Positions 35,763 to 42,812 of a stretch of DNA of 64,000 bases are shown one piece after another; position 1 is the stretch's first letter; each line of letters starts with the position of its first letter. The translations under genes and the position numbers were made by a program. Below the pieces are notes generated by a model, which was not told the DNA's origin, did not search any database, and saw only the letters and a program-made list of their open reading frames with translations. The DNA is from Nostoc sp. LEGE 06077 (GTDB lineage: Bacteria; Cyanobacteriota; Cyanobacteriia; Cyanobacteriales; Nostocaceae). The stretch lies in NCBI RefSeq assembly GCF_015207705.1, contig NZ_JADEWI010000010.1:1-64000 (forward strand). Direction: 5' to 3'.

Positions 35763-36746
35763 ATGACTTCAGTTGCAGTTAAAGACAGCAAACAGCAACT
35801 AATGCAAGCATTTCAACAAATTTTAACTGAACGAAAAAAATTAGAATCAAAAATTGCTACCAAACAAGAAGAAGCAGAAAAAGTCAAAAACCAAGAAATT
35901 TTAACTGCGGCTTCTACCTATACAGTTGATAGCATTGTTAAAGGTTTAGCTGATTTACAATTAGAATTTGGGAGTATTGTCAATTCTCTATCAGAAAAGT
36001 TAGCTAAAGAAAACTCCAAGTTAGATGAACTAAATCGAGGTATAGAAATTGCCACTCAACAGTTGCAAGAACTACAAAGAATTAGAATTGTTGCAGATAC
36101 ACTAGATATTCTCACTCAAGAACACCAAGAAAAATTAAAAACTCTAGAACAAGATACTACCAGCAAACAAGAGGCAATTGAAAAAGAAATTGCTCTCAAG
36201 CGTAAAGAATGGCAAAATGAACAATCGGAGTATGAAGAAGCAGTCACAGCATACAATGATGTGACCAATAAAGAACGCCAACAAGAACAAGAAGAATATC
36301 AATATAAACTAGAAACTACTCGCAAGCTGAATACAGATGCTTATGAAGCGAATAAACGCAACTTAGAAAGAGATATTCAAGAAAAAACCCAAGAAAAAGA
36401 GAAAGATTGGGCTGAACGGGAGAAAATTCTCTCTAATAATCAAGCAGTATTTAAAGAATATCAACAAAAGGTCGCAGCTTTTCCTGCCGAATTGGAAGAA
36501 GCAGTTAAAAAGGCGAGAGAAGAAGCAATTAAAGACACCAGTCAAAAAGCTAAAATCGAAGCTGATTTATTTGAGAAAGAATGGGAATCTAGCAAGCAAA
36601 GCTATGAACAAAAAATTCAAAGCTTGGAAGAAACAATTACAAAGCAAGTAGAGCAAATAGAAAGTATTTCTACACAATTACAAACAACTTTGAAACAGGC
36701 GCAAGATTTGGCAATGAGAGCTTTTGGCAATTCTGCCAATAAATAA
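35763..36746 (+). CDS. Coiled-coil protein A, candidate LfiA/LfiB-type filament protein
   Basis: A 327-residue protein that is almost wholly charged, helical coiled coil from about 15 to 320, rich in Gln, Glu and Lys, with no membrane segment or enzyme motif. A conserved block TVDSIVKGLADLQLEFGSIVNSLSE and the end QTTLKQAQDLAMRAFG are shared with the next gene, which is a paralogue. From memory, Anabaena PCC 7120 has an adjacent coiled-coil pair (LfiA/LfiB) beside its phosphate regulators that co-polymerises and affects cell and filament shape; build and position fit, but orthology is unproven. AAGGAG at 35750-35755 is a clear ribosome site for the ATG at 35763. Confidence 0.85.
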   Translation: MTSVAVKDSKQQLMQAFQQILTERKKLESKIATKQEEAEKVKNQEILTAASTYTVDSIVKGLADLQLEFGSIVNSLSEKLAKENSKLDELNRGIEIATQQLQELQRIRIVADTLDILTQEHQEKLKTLEQDTTSKQEAIEKEIALKRKEWQNEQSEYEEAVTAYNDVTNKERQQEQEEYQYKLETTRKLNTDAYEANKRNLERDIQEKTQEKEKDWAEREKILSNNQAVFKEYQQKVAAFPAELEEAVKKAREEAIKDTSQKAKIEADLFEKEWESSKQSYEQKIQSLEETITKQVEQIESISTQLQTTLKQAQDLAMRAFGNSANK

Positions 36747-36786
36747 GTATTTTATCTGAAAAATCGAGAATATTTGGAGGTTTATA

Positions 36787-37866
36787 ATGGCTGGTAAAAA
36801 ACTCACAGATAAGAATACAAAAGCAGAAATTTTGCAAGCCTATGAAGAGTTATCTAAAGAAACATCAGGATTGAAAACTCAATTAAATCAAGCTGTAAAA
36901 GCTAATCAAACTGTAAATATAGATAAGCCTAACATAGAGGCAAATATAGCTATGAATCAGCCAACTACTATCCAACAGAAGATGAATCACACAATTGAAA
37001 GTTTAGCTAAAATTCAATTAGGCTTCGGTAGTGCGGCGAATGAGCTATCAGAACAGTTAACTACGCAAGCTTCTAAATTAGGAGAAATTAGGCAATCTGT
37101 AGAAACAGAAGTTACAGCCTTAAAACAACTACATAATTTAGAAGTTGCTGAAAATACATTAGATACTTTGATTACAGCCTATGAAGATAATTCTAAGGCA
37201 TATCAGGAAGAGTATAATCAACGTTATGAAGTGTTATCGCAAGAAATCCTTGAGCAACGTATTACTTGGCAAAAAGAACAAGAAGAATATAAGCAGTCAA
37301 TTAAAGAACGCAATGATAACTTAAATAAAACCCGACAACGAGATACATCAGAGTATAAATATGATTTAGAACTACAGCGCAAGTTGAATTCTGATGAATA
37401 TGAACAAGTGCAAAAAACTTTATACAAGCAGTTAGAAGAATTTCAACAAGCTACAGAAAAACAATGGAATGAACGTGAAAAACAAGTTGTAGAACGAGAA
37501 ACGCAATTTGCAGAAGCCAAATCTAAGGTAGAAGCATTCCCGAAAGATAAAGAAGCAGCTTTGAAAAAAGCTACAGAAGAAGGTAAGGGTATTGCTCATT
37601 ATCAGGCGAAGGTAAAATCAGATTTATATGCGAAAGAAGTAGAAGGACAAAAGCGTTTTTATGAGCAGAGATTACAATCTCTAGAACAAACTATTAATAA
37701 TCAGGAAACACGTATTCAAAATCTTTCTAAGCAGTTAGACTCAGCTTTGAAACAAGTTCAAGATTTGGCTGTTAAGGCTATTGAAGGAACTGCAAATGTA
37801 AATTCTTACCAAGCCATTAAAGAGATAGCTTTAGAACAGGCAAAAAGCCAGGTAAAAAATAAATAG
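36787..37866 (+). CDS. Coiled-coil protein B, candidate LfiA/LfiB-type filament protein
   Basis: A 359-residue paralogue of the preceding gene, 40 bases downstream with its own GGAGG ribosome site. Coiled coil runs from about 60 to 345. Shared blocks: HTIESLAKIQLGFGSAANELSEQL and QLDSALKQVQDLAVKAIEG. It differs by a 25-residue insertion after residue 35 (with NQAVKANQTVNIDKP) and a 20-residue C-terminal tail. Duplicate-then-diverged tandem genes are what a heteropolymer-forming pair would look like. A terminator follows at 37890. No enzymatic function is suggested. Confidence 0.85.
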   Translation: MAGKKLTDKNTKAEILQAYEELSKETSGLKTQLNQAVKANQTVNIDKPNIEANIAMNQPTTIQQKMNHTIESLAKIQLGFGSAANELSEQLTTQASKLGEIRQSVETEVTALKQLHNLEVAENTLDTLITAYEDNSKAYQEEYNQRYEVLSQEILEQRITWQKEQEEYKQSIKERNDNLNKTRQRDTSEYKYDLELQRKLNSDEYEQVQKTLYKQLEEFQQATEKQWNEREKQVVERETQFAEAKSKVEAFPKDKEAALKKATEEGKGIAHYQAKVKSDLYAKEVEGQKRFYEQRLQSLEQTINNQETRIQNLSKQLDSALKQVQDLAVKAIEGTANVNSYQAIKEIALEQAKSQVKNK

Positions 37867-37889
37867 TTAGGATACAAATCAAATAATTT

Positions 37890-37915
37890 AGAGACGTAAT
37901 TCCTATTACGTCTCT
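37890..37915 (+). terminator. Hairpin terminator after the coiled-coil operon
   Basis: AGAGACGTAAT and ATTACGTCTCT form a perfect 11-bp stem with loop TCCT. Only a weak T-rich tail (ATTGTTT) follows. A near copy, AGAGACGTGAT...ATCACATCTCT, is at 38156-38181. Confidence 0.7.
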
Positions 37916-37950
37916 ATTGTTTAGGCATAATTGATTATGAGTTTCGATAA

Positions 37951-38064
37951 TTAGGGATCAGTTTTATTTGGTTTACCATTATTCAGAGGTTTCTTGCGGG
38001 GAGTGCTGGTTTCATTCGATTTTTTATTGGGTTGGGGGTTAGCATTCGATTTTTGATTAGACAT
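37951..38064 (-). CDS. 37-residue basic small protein, unknown
   Basis: A short frame, ATG at 38064 to TAA at 37951, encodes MSNQKSNANPQPNKKSNETS and then a tail ending GKPNKTDP. It is highly polar, rich in Asn, Lys and Pro, and probably disordered. The GKPNKTDP end resembles GKPDKTEP in the small frame at 38403-38528, which is the main reason to take it as real. No strong ribosome site is seen. Function unknown. Confidence 0.4.
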   Translation of the reverse strand: MSNQKSNANPQPNKKSNETSTPRKKPLNNGKPNKTDP

Positions 38065-38155
38065 AAGACTGCGGAAATTAATGATAAGTTTACCTACAAC
38101 AAGGATATGACTGAATCCAGAAACTAGTTAAAAAATTTACATACAAAAATAAAAA

Positions 38156-38181
38156 AGAGACGTGATTATAATCACATCTCT
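38156..38181. repeat. Second copy of the AGAGACGT hairpin
   Basis: AGAGACGTGAT and ATCACATCTCT pair over 11 positions with one G-T/C-A type mismatch around loop TATA. It repeats the hairpin at 37890-37915 and lies in a spacer between two tiny genes; the remaining spacer to 38402 holds GAATTCTGACTCCT-type short repeats at about 38240-38345. Confidence 0.6.
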
Positions 38182-38402
38182 AAGTCGAGAAGAAACCCAA
38201 TATTATAAAAAATTAAAAGTTTTATGGTAAGAATTCAGCACCCAGGAGTCAGAATTGAGAATTATCGATAGGATTAGCAAATTCATTAATCAAATATTTC
38301 TCCAGATTCTTTAAACCTTCTGACTCCTGAATTCTGACTCCTGAATACTTACGTTTTATGACCTGTGATTACTATAATTAGTTAGGTTACTTGTATACTA
38401 AA

Positions 38403-38528
38403 TTATTCTGGTTTATCAAGTTTGTTTGAGTTCTGTTGATTGATTCTGTCAATTTTCCCAATAGACCGAATAGCACCAGGTTCTGTTTTATCTGGTTTAC
38501 CGAGATTACGTGGTTTTTGACGAGTCAT
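38403..38528 (-). CDS. 41-residue small protein related to the 37951 frame
   Basis: From ATG 38528 the frame encodes MTRQKPRNLGKPDKTEPGAI and continues to NKLDKPE. GTGAGAG lies about 8 bases upstream of the ATG, a fair ribosome site. A longer reading from 38654 adds a cysteine-rich segment that does not look like protein. Shared GKPxKTxP with the 37-residue frame suggests a small family. No function known. Confidence 0.5.
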   Translation of the reverse strand: MTRQKPRNLGKPDKTEPGAIRSIGKIDRINQQNSNKLDKPE

Positions 38529-38661
38529 AAGAATACTCTCACTGTTGGTAGAATCTTTACTACTTGAACTACAACAGTGTAAATAGCTATTCCGGAAATT
38601 ACATACGGCTAAACAGACATAACCTGAGTTTGTATAGCCGCAATTTTGCATCAAGCTATTT

Positions 38662-39435
38662 TTAGGCGAAGGAGGAAAAGTCCAGATTTGGGGGTACGTC
38701 TTGAATGCGTCCTGGCCCGATCGCTCGTAGTGCTTCTTTTAGTAAAATATCGCCAGTATACAAAGCCCGTCCTACAATTGCACCTGTGACACCTTGCGCT
38801 TCTAAAGCTAATAAACTCAACAAATCAGTTACAGAACTCACACCACCAGAAGCAATTACAGGAATATTAATAGCGTTGGTAAGTTCGCGTAAGGCTTCGA
38901 TGTTAGGGCCACTGAGGGTTCCATCGCGGTGAATATCTGTATAGATAATGGCGGCTGCACCTAATTCCTGCATTTGCACAGCCAGTTGGGTGGCTAAAAC
39001 TTCCGAGGTTTCTAACCAGCCGCGAGTTGCCACCTTCCCATTCCGGGCATCAATACCGATAATAATCTGTTGGGGAAATTCTTGGCAGAGTTCCTGGACT
39101 AACTGGGGTTGTTCAACGGCGACAGTTCCCAGAATCGCCCATTGGACACCCAAGTTAAACAATTGTTGCACACTAGAGCGATCACGCAATCCACCGCCAA
39201 CTTCAATCGGTACTGATATTGTTTGAGCGATCGCTTCAATCGCTTTCAAGTTTATTACTTTACCTGCTTTTGCTCCATCTAAATCAACTAAGTGCAACCG
39301 AGTTGCACCTTGATCTACCCATTGTTTTGCAACATCAACCGGATTTTCGCTAAAAACTTGGGATTTTTCATAGTCTCCCTGATACAGTCGTACACAACGA
39401 CCTTCGAGTAAATCAATTGCTGGAATTACGTCCAT
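38662..39435 (-). CDS. hisA: HisA, ProFAR isomerase
   Basis: HisA opens and isomerises the aminoaldose ProFAR to PRFAR, the fourth step of histidine synthesis. The 257-residue product is a (beta/alpha)8 barrel with catalytic Asp8 in [20 protein letters not shown], phosphate-binding [11 protein letters not shown], second catalytic Asp in [16 protein letters not shown], and GGVSSVTDL and [11 protein letters not shown] at the second phosphate site. All key residues appear intact. Repeat-rich sequence (CTGAGTT heptamers, 39447-39520) lies upstream. Confidence 0.95.
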   Translation of the reverse strand: MDVIPAIDLLEGRCVRLYQGDYEKSQVFSENPVDVAKQWVDQGATRLHLVDLDGAKAGKVINLKAIEAIAQTISVPIEVGGGLRDRSSVQQLFNLGVQWAILGTVAVEQPQLVQELCQEFPQQIIIGIDARNGKVATRGWLETSEVLATQLAVQMQELGAAAIIYTDIHRDGTLSGPNIEALRELTNAINIPVIASGGVSSVTDLLSLLALEAQGVTGAIVGRALYTGDILLKEALRAIGPGRIQDVPPNLDFSSFA

Positions 39436-39444
39436 TGACCTTTC

Positions 39445-39520
39445 CTTTTTAAAAGTGCTGAGTGCTGAGTTCTGAGTTCTGCGGTAGCGGGGCGTTCAGC
39501 CCGTGCTGAGTTCTGAGACA
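39445..39520. repeat. Heptamer repeat (GTGCTGA / GTTCTGA) block
   Basis: Four or more units of the type TGCTGAG or TTCTGAG occur, split by a hairpin GGGGCGTTCAGCCCG. Same class as the repeats embedded in recJ at about 44100-44155. Confidence 0.7.
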
Positions 39521-39532
39521 AAATACTAGCCT

Positions 39533-39829
39533 CTAGTTCCTAGCCTCTAACCTCTCTTTGACAGCTTGACGAAAACCAATCACAAGCAAAATGTTAGATA
39601 GGGTTAAAAATACTTCTGCGCCCCCATGTAGCCAATCTACATTTGCCAAAGACTCTCCATAATGCACCTTGGCGTAAATACCTACTGGGATGGTAACGCC
39701 GACAAACACAAGCGTGCCGTAAAATCCGTATAGTGCTAAACGTGGCATTTGCTGACTACGGCTAATAAACCACAAGAAACCCAAATAGGGAAATAGAGAA
39801 AGGGCAAATAGGGTTTCCTTCGAGATCAT
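39533..39829 (-). CDS. DUF3593 small membrane protein
   Basis: A 98-residue membrane protein with three hydrophobic segments (about 5-22, 32-52, 65-88). ETLFALSLFPYLGFLWFISRS and LHGGAEVFLTLSNILLVIGFRQ fit DUF3593, a family shared by cyanobacteria and plants. Its ATG overlaps the stop of the upstream DUF2499 gene by four bases (ATGA), so the two are translationally coupled and probably form one complex. Function unknown. Confidence 0.8.
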   Translation of the reverse strand: MISKETLFALSLFPYLGFLWFISRSQQMPRLALYGFYGTLVFVGVTIPVGIYAKVHYGESLANVDWLHGGAEVFLTLSNILLVIGFRQAVKERLEARN

Positions 39830-40173
39830 GGTTCTGATTTAATAGATGGGACTGCAATAGTATCAGTGGTATTTTTGGCAGGCTTGGTGGAACGCCAAAT
39901 CCACACCGCAGCCGCCCACAGCGTAAAATTACCAACTAAGGTCATGGTAGCTTGTAGCGTTACCAGCCATTCTAAAGATTCTGCATTGTCAAAATAATGC
40001 CAGGTGCAAGCGCACATAGCACTAACCAAAGCTGGTAACATGGCTAGGGACAATCCCCACCAACGGCGATTACCAGTGAGTTCGCCGTAAATCCAGATTA
40101 ACCAAATCGCGGCAATCCACTCAATAACGCTAGAAATATGAATAATCCAAGTGGGAATTGATAGGGCGTGCAT
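39826..40173 (-). CDS. DUF2499 / Ycf49-like membrane protein
   Basis: A 115-residue membrane protein with three hydrophobic segments. The N-terminus MHALSIPTWIIHISSVIEWIAAIWLIW is characteristic of the Ycf49/DUF2499 family, found in cyanobacteria and some plastid genomes. A TTG at 40191 would add six residues encoded by a repeat, so the ATG at 40173 is preferred. It is coupled by a 4-base overlap to the DUF3593 gene. Function unknown; photosynthetic membrane location is an inference from taxonomic range. Confidence 0.8.
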   Translation of the reverse strand: MHALSIPTWIIHISSVIEWIAAIWLIWIYGELTGNRRWWGLSLAMLPALVSAMCACTWHYFDNAESLEWLVTLQATMTLVGNFTLWAAAVWIWRSTKPAKNTTDTIAVPSIKSEP

Positions 40174-40174
40174 A

Positions 40175-40212
40175 GGAAAGTCAAAAGTCAAAAGTCAAAG
40201 GTCAAAAGTCAA
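40175..40212. repeat. AGTCAAA heptamer tandem repeat
   Basis: About five near-perfect AGTCAAA or AGTCAAG heptamers in a row just upstream of the DUF2499 gene. Typical short tandemly repeated sequence of heterocystous cyanobacteria. Confidence 0.8.
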
Positions 40213-40351
40213 GAGTTAATTGTCTTCTGATTCTTCCTTTAGTTCATCTTCCCATAAGAAAATTCATCTTTAGTCGGCAAGATGGCTGACATCAGATGAA
40301 CTACAGGGAAAAAGTTGATATTCTAAAATCCACAATCTAAAGATGGGAACT

Positions 40352-41389
40352 ATGCGGGCGTTATTGTCTGGTTATTACGGCAAAGGTAATGGTGGTGATG
40401 AAGCTTTACTAGCGACGCTTCTACAAATGTTGCCATCTCATGTAACGCCTGTGGTGCTTTCTGGCAATCCAGAAGAAACGCGCGATCGCTACAATGTAGA
40501 AACTCACAACCGGATGGCGATGCTACCTGTACTGCAAGCTTTACGTTCTTGTGATGCTTTTATTTGGGGTGGTGGGAGTTTAATTCAAGATGTCACCAGT
40601 ACTATTAGCCCTCTGTATTATGGAGGATTGATGACATTAGCGCAAACAATGAATTTAAGAACCATTGCTTGGGCGCAAGGTATTGGCCCGTTAGTGCGTC
40701 CGCAAACTCGTTGGTTAGCAAGACGCAACTTTGCTGGCTGTAGCAAAATTAGTGTACGCGATCGCGCCAGTGCGGCTTTATTATCAGATTGGCAAATTCC
40801 CCATATCATTGCACCTGATCCGGTTTGGGCGTTACAAGGTAAACCAGTTCCCGGACTTGCAGATTTACCTGCGCCGAGAGTGGCTGTCACATTGCGATCG
40901 CATCCTCAATTGACATCAAAACGCCTAGCTAAACTCACTAAGGCATTAGTTGATTTTCAAACAGCTACCCAAGCATTTATTTTACTGTTGCCATTTCAAA
41001 AAAGTGAAGATTTAGGCATTGCCGAAGCAATTCATCCTCATCTTGCTGATGTCAGTAAAATATTATGTCTGGAAGATCCACAACTTTTAAAAGGTGTCTA
41101 TCGTGGTGTTGAAATGGCAATTGGAATGCGGTTACATAGTTTAATTATGGCTGCTGCTGAAGGTTGCCGCTGTTTTGCCTTGAGTTATGATCCCAAAGTT
41201 AATCGTTTAATGGAAGATTTAGCAATACCTGGCTGGGATTTAGAAAATTTACCAGATGACGCAAATATAATTAGTAAAACTTGGCTGGAATATTACGCCA
41301 ATGGTGAACCACTTTTATCTGCACAAATTCAATCTTTAGTAGATAAAGCCTTAATGCACCGCGAATTATTGAGTACAGCTTTAAGTTAA
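40352..41389 (+). CDS. csaB: Polysaccharide pyruvyl transferase CsaB
   Basis: CsaB adds ketal-linked pyruvate to a cell-wall polysaccharide, creating the ligand that SLH domains bind. The 345-residue product starts MRALLSGYYGKGNGGDEALL and has FIWGGGSLIQDVTS, IGPLVRPQTRWLARR and IGMRLHSLIMAAAEGC, the family motifs. A GTG/ATG-type start nine bases earlier (40343) would add MGT. The presence of SLH-domain porins at 25562 and 27307 gives a direct biological link: CsaB would make their anchoring polymer. Confidence 0.9.
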   Translation: MRALLSGYYGKGNGGDEALLATLLQMLPSHVTPVVLSGNPEETRDRYNVETHNRMAMLPVLQALRSCDAFIWGGGSLIQDVTSTISPLYYGGLMTLAQTMNLRTIAWAQGIGPLVRPQTRWLARRNFAGCSKISVRDRASAALLSDWQIPHIIAPDPVWALQGKPVPGLADLPAPRVAVTLRSHPQLTSKRLAKLTKALVDFQTATQAFILLLPFQKSEDLGIAEAIHPHLADVSKILCLEDPQLLKGVYRGVEMAIGMRLHSLIMAAAEGCRCFALSYDPKVNRLMEDLAIPGWDLENLPDDANIISKTWLEYYANGEPLLSAQIQSLVDKALMHRELLSTALS

Positions 41390-41403
41390 AGTTTTGTGTA
41401 AAA

Positions 41404-41667
41404 ATGAATAGAGATAATTATATTTATGATTGCCAGTCAGAGAACTTAAAGCAAGCTCTTGATATTTATACAAATGGAGGTTGTATTTTATGTGCGGTAT
41501 GTGGTTCTGAGTTAATAATAATTGGTTATGAGAATAGAAAATTAATCAAAAAACATCAATTACAGCCAGGATTTTATTGTCCAGTTAGCCCAAAACATAT
41601 ATATTCAAGATTTATTCTCGGAGATAATTTTGAAGAATTTAGACGAAAATTTGGCTGTAACGATTAA
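41404..41667 (+). CDS. Small hypothetical protein with Cys pairs
   Basis: An 87-residue AT-rich frame starting 14 bases after csaB. Cysteines occur in GGCILCAVCGSEL and FYCPVSPKHIYSRF, which might bind a metal. I do not recognise the family. No strong ribosome site is visible and low GC differs from csaB, so it may be a recent arrival. It may be cotranscribed with csaB by proximity. Confidence 0.5.
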   Translation: MNRDNYIYDCQSENLKQALDIYTNGGCILCAVCGSELIIIGYENRKLIKKHQLQPGFYCPVSPKHIYSRFILGDNFEEFRRKFGCND

Positions 41668-41991
41668 TTTTATTAATTATTTATAATTCCATCCGGTTCA
41701 GTTAAGGCTAGATTCCTGAGAAATAAACTAAATCAATCAATTAAATATTTCATTTGTCGGCGTACATCGGTAGTTAAATATTCTTATCTGAACCGTATTG
41801 ATTTATAGTTTATCTTATCATTTTGTGCTGTGTGATTTTAAAGTGATTGAAAGTCGAGGCGATCGCTTAAACTGTCGTATCTTTGATCCACAAAATAGTA
41901 AGTTTATTTATTAAAGAGAACTGAATATAAAAATTATTACAAATCTCATAAGATTAACCAAGGCGATCGCTTCTAAATCTAAAATAGAATT
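41668..41991. other. Intergenic region, AT-rich, with 8-bp inverted repeat
   Basis: No gene seen. CGGTTCAG at 41694-41701 is the reverse complement of CTGAACCG at 41788-41795, framing about 86 AT-rich bases; it could be a small element. Two HIP1 sites (41859, 41963) lie to the right, in the leader of the nuclease gene. Confidence 0.4.
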
Positions 41992-42792
41992 ATGCTATCA
42001 ACTCCTACTAACTTATTACGACTTTCACAAGGACAACTAAACTTACTAGAATGTTGTCCTCGTCAGTTTCAACATACATATTTAGAACAACTCAATTCTC
42101 CTTCAGACCCTGAACATGAAGAGAGACAAACTTTAGGTAGCCGTTTTCACTTGTTAATGCAGCAGCAAGAAATGGGTTTACCAATTGATAGTTTATTACA
42201 AGCAGATGCTCAACTGCAAAGTTGGATGTCTGCTTTTGCCAACGCTGCACCAGAAATTGTCACACCGACAATAGATAATCAAACCTTCCGCGCCAGTGAA
42301 CACTACCGCACCCTACAAGTACAAGATTATTTACTGACAGTTATCTACGATTTATTAATTGCAGATAACCAACAAGCACAAATTTTAGATTGGAAAACTT
42401 ATCCAAAACCCCCAGATCAACACAAACTAGCACAAAACTGGCAAACACGTCTTTATCTGTACGTATTAGCTGAGACTAGCGAATACTCTCCAGAAAAGAT
42501 TTCTATGACTTACTGGTTTGTTCAGTCTCAAGGCAGACCACAAAATATAAAATTTACTTATAATAATCAGCAACATCAGCAAACAGAAAAAGACCTCAAT
42601 CAACTGTTAAATCATCTCTCTAATTTCCTAAAACTTTATCAAAAAGGTCAGCCATTTCCACAAATAATGGAGAGTAGTAAAGCTTGTAATTACTGTCAGT
42701 TTGCTATTCGTTGTCAACGTAATCAATCAACTGAAACAACAAAGACATACCCATTATCAAATATTGAAAGTATTCAAGAAGTCTCTCTTTAA
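41992..42792 (+). CDS. RecB/Cas4-like PD-(D/E)XK nuclease with Fe-S cysteines
   Basis: A 266-residue member of the PD-(D/E)XK nuclease superfamily. The active site is in the ILDWKTY motif (D-x-K), preceded by YDLLIADN. Cysteines in ECCPRQFQHTY near residue 20 and CNYCQFAIRCQ near 238 have the C...CxxC...C spacing of AddB/Cas4-type 4Fe-4S nucleases. There is no helicase domain and no CRISPR gene nearby. It is 20 bases from recJ and the two may act together in DNA end processing. Confidence 0.85.
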   Translation: MLSTPTNLLRLSQGQLNLLECCPRQFQHTYLEQLNSPSDPEHEERQTLGSRFHLLMQQQEMGLPIDSLLQADAQLQSWMSAFANAAPEIVTPTIDNQTFRASEHYRTLQVQDYLLTVIYDLLIADNQQAQILDWKTYPKPPDQHKLAQNWQTRLYLYVLAETSEYSPEKISMTYWFVQSQGRPQNIKFTYNNQQHQQTEKDLNQLLNHLSNFLKLYQKGQPFPQIMESSKACNYCQFAIRCQRNQSTETTKTYPLSNIESIQEVSL

Positions 42793-42812
42793 CGGTTCCA
42801 TCTTATTGACAA

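Noticed and set aside
41992-42792. CRISPR-associated Cas4
   Set aside because: The nuclease has Cas4-like cysteines but no cas genes or repeat array are in the window; pairing with recJ suggests repair.
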